NCBI GenBank assembly: GCA_949987705.1
Contig: OX465283.1
Coordinates: forward strand, 49,080,953 to 49,144,952
From: Thereva unica
Lineage: Eukaryota > Arthropoda > Insecta > Diptera > Therevidae
DNA length: 64,000 nucleotides
Direction: 5' to 3'
In this document: one piece after another, positions 22,031 to 33,829 of the stretch
Layout: each line of letters opens with the position of its first letter
Numbering within the stretch: the first letter of the stretch is position 1
The notes under the pieces: model-generated
Told to the model about the DNA's origin: nothing
What the model saw: the letters and a program-made list of their open reading frames with translations, nothing else
The model's database searches: none
Translations under genes and position numbers: made by a program

Positions 22031-23505
22031 AATTTATTGTTTCTCTAGCTACCCGATGGTTGCAAATTTTACTCAAAGAAGCATTATTGAATAACATTAA
22101 ATTTAAGATTTCTCTTATTCAAATTATCTGAGTTGGCAACATGCTGCTTCATTTCGTAAACGAAAAAAAAAAGATTTTCTTTGGATCCTACTATCTATTC
22201 CGCAGGAATCTGCACATAAATTTACGGGAAAGCAATTAATATGATAAAAGACTTTTGTATGTCAGTTAAACGAGAAGAACAAGCCATTTAAAAGGTTGCC
22301 ATCATCATGTTGCGCTGCTTCTTTGCATTTATATTTTCTCCACAGGTGTCTACTGGCGATATACATAAAATATGCACATAAATAAATAAATAGACTGCCT
22401 TTTATGGAGCTCCCCAAAAATTGGGATCCTTAGAGGGTGGCATCTTAAAATGAAATTTTTGTGTGCTCATACACTGCCTGTTGGCAGCTGGTCTAGAAAA
22501 TTGTTATTCAGGAATTCTGTAAATCAACCGTTCTCAGCTGTTGACTTGACTCTGGTTCATTCATTATGGGGGCCATCCCCAACCCTCTAAAAAGCAGTTC
22601 AACTCTAACGAGGAGTGACAAGTGTACGTAAGTTAGCTTAAGCTAAATTCCAAAAGTCATTTTATTGACCAGCTTCCCATTACAGTTTCGAAGACGAATG
22701 AACGAGGGCCTAAACTGACTTTTATGGAGCACTTTTCAAAGTGTCGGCCAGGTACTAAGAATGACTAAGAATTATATACTTGTGGAGTTGGAGCCATATA
22801 TTCGGATCCATTAGGAGGAATTGGGCGGCCATTCATTAGAGTACTGAGGGTAAGCGCACACAATGACTTACGTTGTAATGGACCAGCTCGGTCATTTTTA
22901 TTTCTATGGAGTTTTCTTTAAGGTTGGAATGGGGGCGCATGAAAGAAACATTCATTTCTTAAGAAATGCTCCTTTATTCTTCTCTGATACGACTGCGAGG
23001 ACAAATGGAAGCAATTTTTTTCTCAATGTTACTATCTTGTAATGAATTAGCGTCCTAATGTGAGCGCACCACCATTTACCAGATGAAAGAAAGCCCCTTT
23101 TGTGTATTGTACTCTATTTTTGTTAAAATACGCTTATTGGTGTCCCCCGTGCCATAAGAAGAAGTATAAATTGGGTTGGGGTGTCATTTTAGAACTATCA
23201 CGTTTCAGCAATTCCTGCATCGGTCATGTACACAGTAATTGTTGTTTTGATGCTAGTTCATAAACTTACGCTTTCATGACCAACAACGCAACAACCCCTG
23301 AACATTTTCCTGCTTTTATTATCAATTAAATGTGCAGTTTTTTAATGAAAAGATATATGGTGGCAATAGAATATAATTAGTTACACGAACTGGTGGTCGT
23401 GTTATAGTTTTTGTAATATTAATAACACAATTACTTAAAGCTTCCTATATATTCTTGAAGGTGCAAAGAAGTAGCGACATAAAGATCGGCGCCAGTTGAG
23501 CTTTT
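22031..23505. other. No recognisable gene
   Basis: No domain-bearing frame. The phrases TTTTATGGAGC and TTTCTATGGAG recur several times between 22.4 and 22.9 kb, perhaps a degenerate repeat. Confidence 0.4.
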
Positions 23506-24300
23506 TTAACCGACTTCAAAAAAGAGGAGGTTATCAATTCGAATGTATGTTTTTTTTTTTTTTTCTATGTATGTTACGCGATTACTCCGCCAATTATGAA
23601 TCGATTTTGATGATTCTTTTTTTGTTTGGTACGTTATACCTCAGAGGTGGTCCCATATAAATTTTGTAAAAAAATGGCGGTCGGTTCCAAGATGGCGGCC
23701 GAATTTTGCAATTTTGTTTCCCGACCCCCTTCATGGATATCAAATGAAAGGGTATGACGAGTAGAATACAATTTTGTAAAAAAACTTAAACTAAAAAGTA
23801 AAAAATAAAAAATTTAAAAAAAAAAAAACCGACTTCAAAACTACATATACCTATGCATGCATATGTACAAACTTAAACTAAAAAGTAAAAAATAATATTT
23901 TAATTACCTCAAAGCAAGAGCCTTAAAGGACAGTTAAAAAAATTATTGATATTTATATATGTATGTATCTATTTAATATTTTTAAAAAGTTCATTTTGGA
24001 GTCGGTGCCAGCCAAAGGTATGTATTAACGTAAGTTTTCTTTTGCACCCAAGCTTTCAGGGTATGTATAAACGTAATTGTTCTTTGGCTGGCACCGACTC
24101 CAAAATGAACTTTTTAAAAATATTAAATAGATACATACATATATAAATATCAATAATTTTTTTAACTGTCCTTTAAGGCTCTTGCTTTGAGGTAATTAAA
24201 ATATTATTTTTTACTTTTTAGTTTAAGTTTGTACATATGCATGCATAGGTATATGTAGTTTTGAAGTCGGTTTTTTTTTTTTTTTTAAATTTTTTATGTA
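23506..24300. repeat. Dispersed repeat with long near-perfect palindrome
   Basis: The motif AACCGACTTCAAAA occurs at about 23510 and 23828, and inverted at about 24260. Between the last two lies an inverted repeat: arms 23804-24018 and 24082-24299, essentially identical by eye apart from poly(A) length, around a 63-bp loop. Outside it, ACTTAAACTAAAAAGTAAAA at 23783 directly repeats the segment at 23871. The first part (23506-23760) has the style of a common arthropod dispersed repeat, but I do not assign it to a superfamily. Confidence 0.85.
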
Positions 24301-24466
24301 CATTGTAAATAAATGGTCTAGGAATGCTTCAAAGGATGTTATGTAGCAAATTTGTAAAATTTTTAACATGTACTACAACAACTGAATCAGGTCAATTCAA
24401 AAGTACAAACGAAAAGTAAATAAACAATTAATTTTCACTATATTTTCCCTTTATCATTGGATATTG

Positions 24467-25015
24467 TATGAATTGCGGCTACTATTTCTATCTTCGATGG
24501 GGCACGAGTGGTTATTCTTATTCGCATCTTTTGTGGCTTCTTCAAGCCCAAAATAAAACAAATAAATATGTCACTATGTAATTTATTAAAAACACGTTAT
24601 TGATTTCTATGTTATTATTAATATGTACAATACTTTCTTTAAGATTATTTCAGATATTATAAAATGTGATTTTTAAACCGGCCGAAGATGCCGGAAGTCA
24701 TGCAGGTCTAGATCGCTGATCAGTGATCTAGCCGTTTTTGGTCAATCGATCTATTCGATATTTGAACGGTTTTCGATTGCAGTGGCTTGTGTGAACTTAT
24801 AGTGGTTCTGTTCTACACGGCCACTACACATCGTTGCTGTTTTCTTCAGGTTCCTGTGAAAATGAATCGTTCAGGTCGGCGAAGAGATATTCCTTGGAGT
24901 TGCTCTTTACTTTACAACATGTTTTTTGATAGAGTGTTTTCCCGAGAGCTGTATAGTAATTTAGTACAGCACGTTACTGTTGCACGTGTTTGCCGCGTAA
25001 AGCGACAAAAGTTTG
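24467..25015 (-). mobile_element. LINE A fragment (pre-RT linker), interrupted
   Basis: 24467-24526 matches LINE A text at 63260-63330 (ATTGCGGCTACTATTTCTATC). 24826-25015 matches 26135-26330 (TTTTCCCGAGAGCTGT and TGTTTGCCGCG). The intervening about 0.3 kb is foreign AT-rich sequence. Coding frames are broken. Confidence 0.6.
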
Positions 25016-25204
25016 GCCTTAGGTAGAAAAATGGTAAGCAGCTAAGGGAGGTGTACTGGACGCAATGTTATTAATTTTGTAGTATTCCGGTTACAAACAT
25101 TTACTAATTGGAATAATCATCTGGCACAGCAACTGGAAACATTGAAGTGTAGCTAAAATGGCGCGCTCGTGTATGGGGCCCTTTAGACTGCTATTTTTTT
25201 ATAA

Positions 25205-26950
25205 ACTCCTTTAATCCCTCATGGGACATAGTGCGGAAACATTTGCCCTCCAGCGGACTCTGTTTTGCGCGACAGCTCTTAGCTCCGACCAGGATCTCCC
25301 AGTTGTTGCGGCTTCTTCTAGTAGGGTTCTCCTCCACGTTGTTCTAGGTCTTCCTACTCGACGGGAACCTTACAGATATCATCGGCGTAGTCGAGATCCT
25401 TTAGGTGGTCTACCAAACCCCATTGTATGCCGCCTGTTCTATTATCTAGAGCGCCGACAAGGATGTCATTTATTACTATAAGAAATAGTAATGGCGAAAG
25501 TAGGCATCCTTGTCGTACTCCTGAGCTCACATTAAAGCTGTCGGATAATTTTCCATTATGGAGAACTCTGCATTTGGAATTGTTATATAGGGCTTTTATA
25601 AATTTTATTATTTTATCAGGTAATCCACGTCGCCGTAGTGCCTGCCATATAAAGCTCCTACTGACCGAGTCGAACGCTTTCTCATAATCTACGAAAGCAA
25701 GGTAAAGGGGGGATCGGAATTCAGTAGACTGCTCCACTATTATTCGTAAGGTGTTAATATGATCAATGCAGGAGCGGCCCTTCCTGAATCCGGCCTGCCT
25801 GCTGCCTCCTAAGCGTTCGGTCAACTGCCTCACTTATCCTAGATAGTAATATATGGGACAAAATTTTGCCCACTGTAGATAGTAAACAGATGCCTCTCCA
25901 GTTGTCGCATATTGTTAGGTCCCCCTTTTTTGGTATTTTGACTATGATACCTTCCGTCCAATCCTCCGGAAAGGTACAGGTGTTCCATGCTATTTCCAGG
26001 ATTGGCTGAAGCGCATCTGCTATGAGGCTTGAATCGGCTTTCAACAATTCTGGCGGGAGGCCATCTTTTCCAGCTGCTTTACCATTCCGTCTTGGATGGG
26101 GCCCGGGTGGTAATTCTTATTGGCTGTGCATTGTTGCTGGTTTCTTGAGGTTCCTGCGTAAATGAACCATTCAGGGCGGCGAAGAAGTAATCTCTCCATC
26201 TTTGGAGTTGCTCTTCGTCGCTGCACTGCAGCCTTCCATCCGCACTCTTAACGGCATGCTTTTTAGTAGAGTGCTTTCCCGAGAGCTGTTTAGTGATTTG
26301 GTACAGCACCTTACTGTTGCCTGTGTTTGCCGCGTTTTCCGCTTTTTCTGCGAGCTCATTTATCTGCTGCCTTTTATCACGCCGGACACTTCTCTTAACC
26401 TCCCGATGTAATTGGGAGTATTCCCGTTCTAATTGGTGACGTCTTTCCGGGTCGTTTGTAGAGTTTACGCTATTTTTGAGGGCCCTTCTGCGTTCTATTT
26501 TTTGCCAGGTTGTGTCCGAGATCCAGTGTTGCTGGTTTCTTTGGACATAACCGATGCTTGTTTCCGCAGCCGTCAATATCGCGCCCTTTGTCGTACTTCA
26601 CAATTCTTCAATATTTATGTCGTCAGAAGCGGTTTGCTGGTTTAATAATTCTTGAAGGTTTCCAGCAAATTCCCGCTTTTTAACGCTCTCCCACAGAAGG
26701 TCTACGTTAAACCGTCTACGGGTTCTAGCATCATGCTGCACGTTTCTGATTGCGGCGATTTTAAGGCGAATAGTTGCTACAACCAAATGGTGGTCGCTTC
26801 CAGTATCCGCTCCCCTGAAACTCCTGACATCCTCAAGAATAGTTCTCTATCTGCGGCTGACGGCCACGTGGCCTATCTGATTTCTAACAATTCTATACAA
26901 CTCGCTGTTGTATCTCCTTCGCCATATTCCATCCACTCTCGTTGGGCCTA
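25205..26950 (-). mobile_element. LINE A copy: linker, RT and 3' end
   Basis: The longest LINE A copy in the window, minus strand. From the right: DHHLVVATIRLKIAAIRNVQ (end of endonuclease), the linker with WQKIERRRALKNSV and LQRWRDYF, KADSSLIADALQPILEIAWN, EDWTEGIIVKIPKKGDLTIC, NWRGICLLSTVGKILSHILL, then RT motifs AGFRKGRSCIDHINTLRI, FVDYEKAFDSV (motif A), SSGVRQGCLLSPLLFLIVIN (B-prime) and LDYADDI (catalytic). After YADD it jumps straight to the 3' end, so the C-terminal RT and tail are deleted. One or more frameshifts separate the blocks. The 3' end matches 3915 and 33835. Confidence 0.85.
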
Positions 26951-27375
26951 TTAAACATCTGATAACCTTTCTATGAAACCTGCTGACCTTCCTCTATGCC
27001 CTGGGTCATAGTCCAAGTCTCGTTGCCATAACACAGTGCTGGTCTTATTACTGTTTTGTAGAGTGAGAGTTTCGTTTTCCTGTGCACAAATCTTGAGTGA
27101 AGTATTTGTTTTGGGACATAAATGCTCTATTAGCCAGTAGTATTCGTCTGGTTATTTCTTGTTTTTCTTCGTTTCTTTTCGTAATTGTAGAATCACGATA
27201 GACTGTTTTATCGACTACTTTTAGCTTGTGCTAGTCGATAGTTATTTTTGTTCCCATTCTAAATCTTCCAGCTCTAGATTGTTGCATCACCTTCTTTCCC
27301 TTTGTTGATGTTCAGCCCTAAGTCCTTTGTCGCCTCTCTTAATTGGACGTGCCACGGATATGCCCATTTGTTCGG
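26951..27375 (-). mobile_element. LINE C-like remnant (post-RT region)
   Basis: Minus strand: broken frames give RDKGLRAEHQQ, then a long gap, then RKTKLSLYKTVIRPALCYGN and ETWTM. The RKTKLTLYKTLIRPxLxYGxETW block is typical of RTE/Jockey-like LINEs carrying the 'IYGP' C terminus, as at 54.65-55.2 kb. Decayed. Confidence 0.6.
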
Positions 27376-27626
27376 TAGGCATGTTAGGTGCGGCGGGTGC
27401 ATGCTTTTAAGAAAATTAACCAAGATTTTTTTAAAGATTATTATTCGGGTTTGAATGGACTAGGATTAATTTTTTATTAAATATTTAAAGTTTTAGATGA
27501 TGAAGAAAGAAATTAATGTATTACTTTTATCAGAAAGTTGGATGAAAAATGAAGAATACGACGAGGACTCCGCTAGTGTTTAACATCTCCTACGGACATA
27601 CCAAAAGAGCTAACCTTAGTCAAGTT

Positions 27627-27986
27627 CAGGGATGTTATGGATATGAAATTTCGGATCTGGATCTGGATACGGATAAATGAATAATATTATTCCGGTTTCA
27701 GATACGATTACGGATATGAAATTATTTTGAATTATTCGATAGTTTCAGTTACGAATATAGATTTTAAGGGATTGCAAAAGGAAAATACAAATAGGTAATG
27801 ATTTGACTCTACTTCCAGGTTATCATTTGGTCCTACAATCACTGTGGTTAGGTTAGTGTCGGCTCGGGCGGTGGAAAGCATGTCATAACGTGTTTACTGT
27901 TGCTAATATATGCTACGTGGTTACTGTTGCTAATATATTTTTATTTCGGATATCCGATAGTTTCGGTTATGTCCATAACCTCCCTG
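27627..27986. mobile_element. hAT-type MITE
   Basis: A 360-bp element with ends CAGGGATGTTATGGATAT and, inverted, CAGGGAGGTTATGGACAT, flanked by GTCAAGTT (27619-27626) and GTCAAGAT (27987-27994), an 8-bp duplication with one mismatch. The interior has short repeats of the theme GGATAYGGATA. No coding capacity. Confidence 0.75.
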
Positions 27987-28539
27987 GTCAAGATGTGTAG
28001 GGAGATGTATGCCAAAAAATAGTCAAATGAATTTATTTATTTTATTTTAGATATTTATGTATCACCCACCGCATAAAACTCTAGGCGAAAAAATGGAATT
28101 CATACATGACAATCCAATCGAGGTTCAATTTTACTAGGTCGAAACTTTAACGAACTCCCCATGATTTTGAGTGGCGATTTCAATATTAATTTTTCCTCAG
28201 AAACCCACTTCTCCCTTTATCCACAAAGTTCGTGAGCGAAGCGTCTAAACAGGACCCCCACTGGATGCAATTTTTACGCCATTTTTAGACCAGTTTCAAT
28301 CGAAAATATTTCAGTTATCATTTTAATGTAAATAGGAATTCCTAAATATCGATATTTTCCAATTGTACTTGTATCAATTGACTATACTTCCTGCATCTAT
28401 CGGTGGCCTGACTTTTCCACTATATCTATTGCCTTTTACTAGCTGTTGGGCAAACAAAATTTAATCCTAAAGCAAAACTAGCAAAAAAGCCACATACGTT
28501 GCATATTATGTTTGCACAGCCTTCGGTAAGAAAAAGATA

Positions 28540-29580
28540 TAATGAAAAAGAGAACAAATCTACAAAATTGATTTTGGATACAACCTTAAAAACCACTAGA
28601 TATTCACTTTCATTGGAATCGGAATACAATTGGAAAAATTCGTCCGCCTTTTTGACTTTATAAGTATTAATCATAAATTCGTTATTTGTAACCTTAAAGT
28701 TCCCCAGATTTTGATTTTCATTGGAATCGGAATAAAATTGAAAAATTTCCCCCGATTCGATTTTCCTTTCCATTAGCGCGGCCATTTTGAATTTATAAGT
28801 TCTGATCATAAATTCGTGAATTGCTACCTCAAAAATCCCAGATACCGATTTTCATTGGAATCCGAACACAATTGGAAAATTAGTCATCCATATTGGCGTG
28901 GCCATTTTAAATTTATAAGTTTTGACCACGGTCGTATAGACAAGTCTGGGAACTCGCTCACCATCCCATAGAGTGAAGTGTGATTGATATCGTTCGACTT
29001 TGAAGTAGTTCTTGAATGGATCATTGGCGGCGCAGTAGTCTAATAATAGAGTTTCCCTTCTTATGAAGAAGGCGCACTTCTCAGCTGGGCTGAGAAACAT
29101 TTACCACGACCACGTGGGCTCGGCTGACACATGCAAACATAAAAAATTAAGTACCAAAAAAAATTGCATGCGGAACACAAAACACAGTCATGAGAGAACA
29201 AAGAGACTCCTTTTAAGGAGATCCTTGTTAGTGCTCACGCGTAAGTACCAATCATTCATTTTCAGTCCTACGCATTTTTGGCGCCTTGTCACATGCCGAT
29301 ATATTATTCAGTTTTATTTTTATTTAATCGAATTTTTCTATGTCCTTTTTTTATTAAGTTGAAAGTTATTAGTTCAATATTTATCAAAAACACAAATTAC
29401 TTCATAGACTTCATACTTCTGCAGTCTAAATCAAGAAGCTCCAGTAGCGATACGCGAATCAGTCACAAGTTGGAGCAGCGGGTTCCTATACCTGTCTATA
29501 CGACCGTGGTTTTGACCACAAATTCATTATTAGCGACCTTAAACCCCAAATTCATATTTGGGTGGCCATTTTGAATTTCG
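28540..29580. repeat. Tandem repeat block with inverted distal copy
   Basis: Units beginning CATTGGAATCGGAA recur at about 28611, 28719 and 28853, each followed by ATTTATAAGTT and TGATCATAAATTCG themes. The segment TTTTGACCACGGTCGTATAG at about 28919 is inverted at about 29497-29517. The open frames across it (for example 28426-28809, minus) merely follow the repeat period. Confidence 0.65.
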
Positions 29581-30079
29581 GTCATTTTTCTCTCTGGCTA
29601 CGAGGTGTTTCGTGGTGGACCTCCATGTTTAAATTTCAAATTTTTAGATTTTTTTTTTAAATTCCACACAATCTTTATTGAATATAAGTCTTCAACAAAC
29701 AAACAAACAAACTAATTGATAATTTCGTAGAAGACGAGATTTGCGTTATTTAAAGGTTTTGTGATACGCTATAAAATTTAAAAACAATTGAAATTTGAAT
29801 AGAATTTATGAAAATTGATTTTTTATTTAAAATAAAACGATTTAAAGGAAATATTTCGGATTTATCATTCGGCACGGCCCACCTGGAAATTCCCGGTAGC
29901 TTGGGACCCCAATTGGAGTTAATGTGAGTTGCCACATTCAGTTACAAGAAGTCTAACTTTCACTGCGCAGTGCGGCACTACACTGGTTTTGAATGTAGTT
30001 CAGGCCCAGCGGGAAATGATTGAAGGTATTCTCGATAAGCAGTAAGGAATTGCTTCCACATCATATCCTTTGGAAGGTG
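29581..30079. other. No recognisable gene
   Basis: AT-rich sequence, nothing recognised. Confidence 0.45.
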
Positions 30080-30697
30080 TTACCCGATTAAAAATAATTT
30101 CATGGTTAATTTCCTTACTAGCACGCACGCGCCCGCAGCTAGCACGCATAGCGAACAAACAGGCACGCCACAAAAGTACGTACTCTCCCGCCACAGGCAC
30201 GCACGCTCCCGCCACTGGCACGAAAATCTAAAAATTTGTTCGCTTGAGGGATGCACTGTCCCGCCACAGGTATCCACTCTCCCGCCACACGCACGAAAAT
30301 CTCAAAATGTGCCTGATGACGACTTTACATACATATATAATACTCTTCTCCATCTTTTTTAAGAGGCGTAGAATTTTTATTCTAGGAAAAAAAATTTTTT
30401 TCTTTCATTTTAAATTTGAGTTTCGTGCGTACCAGCTGCATGCTAGCTGCGGGCTAGTGTTATTTTCACTCAGGCGTGCATGCTAGCTGCGGGCGCCGTG
30501 CGGGCTAGTGCATGCCAGCTGCGTGCTAGCTGCGGGCGAATTTCATTTTTACTCGTGATTTATAATATTCGTGCGTACCAGCTGCATGCTAGCTGCGGGC
30601 TAGTCTTCAGGCGTGCCTGCTAGCTGCGGGCGCCGTGCGGGCTAGTGCATGCTAGCTGCGTGCTAGCTGCGGGCGAATTTCATTTTTAATCGGGTAA
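30080..30697. mobile_element. Foldback element with GC-rich minisatellite
   Basis: Ends are TTACCCGATTAAAAAT at the left and ATTTTTAATCGGGTAA at the right, perfectly inverted. The arms continue with CCCGCAGCTAGCACGC, which appears inverted on the right as GCTAGCTGCGGGC repeated about nine times. Two roughly 110-bp direct repeats (about 30421-30540 and 30569-30680) make up the right arm. A clear target duplication is not visible. No coding frame recognised. Confidence 0.7.
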
Positions 30698-30805
30698 GAA
30701 GATTTTGGTGTTCTGTTCAACAGACAAATTTTTTAAGCATGCCCATATGAGGAAGTCAGTGAAGAAAGTTACGATACGGATAAGGTAAGGAATTAAAAAA
30801 AACTC

Positions 30806-30905
30806 TCCATGCGACGAACGGAGCGCTAGCCCTAATCAAGCGGACACAACTTCAAAGAAAAACAAAGAAAAACGAGCGGAGCGGATTGGTCCTGTTTGGC
30901 AGGAA
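30806..30905. mobile_element. Harbinger-like MITE, truncated copy 3
   Basis: Matches the core and right end of the MITE at 2823-2997 (CTCCATGCGACGAACGGAGC, AATCAAGCGGAC, GGAGCGGATTGGTCCTGTTT). The left TIR is missing. Confidence 0.6.
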
Positions 30906-33182
30906 AATTCTTTGACACATATTTTGGGCGTACAGTGTACTCTTTAGAAGCTTTCGAAAAAGCCCCTGCAAAAAAGATTCCATTGCGCTTCTCAAGAAGC
31001 TGTCGGGAAGAAAATTGAACGTTTCCTTCCGATGACATACAATTATAAAAAAGATACGAGGTGGGATACGGACAGGAAGGGCTCCAAAGCTTCAAAAGAA
31101 GACTTCGTCATGTCTTAAAGTAGGCTTCTGTGCCCCGGTGGGAAATAATGAAAACAAATTAAACACCAAAAATAAATGAATTTTGAAAATCCTGCAACAA
31201 ATAATTCCGATTGCTTTTTATACATTATATTGTTTTGCACATAATATATCATAAAACGATTTCAAATTTTTCTAAAATGTATTATCTTCACAAACAATGC
31301 GAAACATTCACGTACTTAGGGTGATTTCTTTACGATACGTGACGAGTACATGATTCAATCGTGAATTTAACTCCCTGTTTTACGTGACCTTAACTCTCTT
31401 ATCCGTTCCATGAAATTCATTTCATTTTCCTGCTCAACATACCTTATACACATATTATGTTCCCAGCGCATTTCTAATAAAATTCTGGATTTAACTATTC
31501 ATAGCACAAAATCAGTTCATTTCAATTTTTTAACATGCTGAAAAAAGGAACGTTCGCATTGTACACAAACACATATAAATTCTAACCAAGCCAATTCACA
31601 AAAGAAAACAGAAATACTTCCGCCGTTTCTTAAAATTTTATCCGCACGTACCACGCCGAATTTATTATGAATATAAGAAGATAAAACTTGGCGAATTTTT
31701 GCCTGTCTGCTTATCGTTATATCTTCAGTTCATCCTCTTATGATTTCCATATGGAGTTGACAATAAGTACTACGGCTATAAAAATTCGAGCATTTTCATG
31801 ACAAGGACGTTTTGTGGTGAAGCCCTTTCCTGTGAAGAACATTTGAAATTTGCTTTCACAGAACGTTTTTAAATATTAACAAATAAGGACGCATCTGTTT
31901 CGGAGTTGAGAGGGCGCATCCCTTTCATAAACCTTGAATTCGCAGACCTGATAAATCTATTGAATACGAGTTTTGTTTAAATTTAAATTCGTACTTTTTC
32001 CATAACTGAAAACGGACCTCAGAATTATAGGGGAAAAATTTCGTTCAGGAAATAATGTCCAAATCAAGAGTCTCCTCCTGCTCCCTTGAAGGATATTTCG
32101 CAACCCCTCATTAAAATTCGTTGTCATCCTGTATTTTTTTTTTTTTCATTTCTATTTTTATTCAGTTTTTTTTTTTGTGTATTTATTATCCTTCAACTGA
32201 AATAAGGAAACGGAATAAGAAGCTTGTAGATTGTTGTCGTCGTCAATAACACAATAAGTGGCATCACCGAGGAAATTGCAAACAAAAAAGGAAGAGGGGA
32301 ACGAAAATTGATCCTTTGGGTACACTACAAGCACTGTTTATTATATCTGAAAATAGGCCATTTGTAAAGGAGTGGGGGCGAATATCCTTTTTATGGAAAT
32401 TATTGAAAAATTTCTTCTGCAATTTTATAAAATTATTATCAAAATTTAAATTTAGATGTTTTCATTTAGGAGCAGAAACTTTTTATATCTTTAAGGCATC
32501 GTCTTAGATTATTGAATCGAGAAAGGAAACTTCAATTGTATGCAATTTGTAAGCGGCCTGAATGTCTCTTTTAGACTAATTTGGCATCATTAGCTGCAGA
32601 TTTTCTTACGTCTGATGTGTATTGTATAGGCGCTTGAAAATCGAATTGAAACTTTTGTATTATACTATTTTCAACTTCAATTTCTGTTCTTGAGTAGTCA
32701 GTTTCATTCTTTTATATTAGTTTCAATAGCTTTTGTGAGATGTTTTGATTGCCTTTAATAGAAACGTCTGAACTATAAAAGAAAAGTCATTTTCGACTTG
32801 AGCTTTGGATTCTAGAAGTCTTCGCTTCCAGGGGAGCCAAGGGAGCAAGAAAATTAGATCAGATGTGTAATACGGGGATCACAAAATATAACCAATTTCA
32901 GGGATACGACAACTTATACATTTTATACATTTCCAAAGCTCTATGCGAGATTGAACCGCCAACAGATTATGTCGACGGAATGGTTGTGCTTGGGAAAATA
33001 GTTTGCGCGAACAAAGTTTGCGTCGTGTGGGCGAGCCATAAGGCTTATATGCCCAACTACCCAGTTTGATGAATATTTGATTATTACGAAGATTTTTACA
33101 TTTATGGTTAATTTATATATCCTAGAGCTTTCTATTCTAGATATTTCTTCGTCTGAGCTTTCTAGTACTAACACATGCTAAA
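30906..33182. other. No recognisable gene
   Basis: AT-rich sequence with short frames only. A poly(T) stretch lies at 32133-32178. Confidence 0.5.
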
Positions 33183-33820
33183 ATATGGCCTTACAACGGG
33201 TGAGCACAAAACGTGATTAAAACATAGCCCTCGGCCATGTGATGGGCTGGTTACAGGACAGTACGGCCGTACACTACACATACCGACGGATATACATTTG
33301 TATTTAATGGTATTAAAAAAATCTTTTTAATATACATCTACATATTGTATATAGAGGTCTTTTCACACACCCAGGGGCGGATTGGGCTATGGCCCATTCG
33401 AGTAAATACTCGAAGGGTCGGGCTGCCGGCGGGCCGGAGGTTGAGTTTCCAGGATTTTTTTGTGTAGAAACTTAAAGTTTCGTCATAATTGTCACTACGC
33501 TTAAGAAACTTTTGTCTTCCTCGACACTCTTCCCGCCTTGACCTCGCCTTGTTGTACGGATTGTGCAGTATTTGCTCGAAAATTTATAATTCCTATTTAC
33601 CCTGGACCGCCCCGTGCAAAAAGCGCACGGCGCACACCGCACTAATTTATCCTCTATCTTTTTATATGTGAACTTTGGGCCAGTCACTACCGAAATGCTC
33701 GGTCTCTAAGGAGGGGGGGGGGGGCAATCTGTCCCTGCACACACCCTAATGCAATTGGGTTCTCTATAACAAATCAGACGCATACACAAACGGAAAGTGG
33801 CTAAAGTGGGGCAATTAACT
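33183..33820. repeat. Repeat X, 5' part, split by a hAT MITE
   Basis: 33183-33371 matches the left part of X at 10168-10330 (GGCCTTACAACGGG, CGGCCGTACACYACACA). After the MITE it resumes, with AAGTGGCTAAAG near 33795 matching 20377. Confidence 0.6.
33372..33737. mobile_element. hAT-type MITE
   Basis: 366 bp. Ends CAGGGGCGGATTG and, inverted, CAGGGACAGATTG, flanked by the perfect 8-bp duplication CACACACC (33364-33371 and 33738-33745). It holds a G-run near 33712 and no transposase. Confidence 0.8.
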
Positions 33821-33829
33821 TACTTACTT

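Noticed and set aside
30000..30486. Several overlapping 65-86 codon frames on both strands
   Set aside because: They arise from the GC-rich minisatellite arms of the foldback element.
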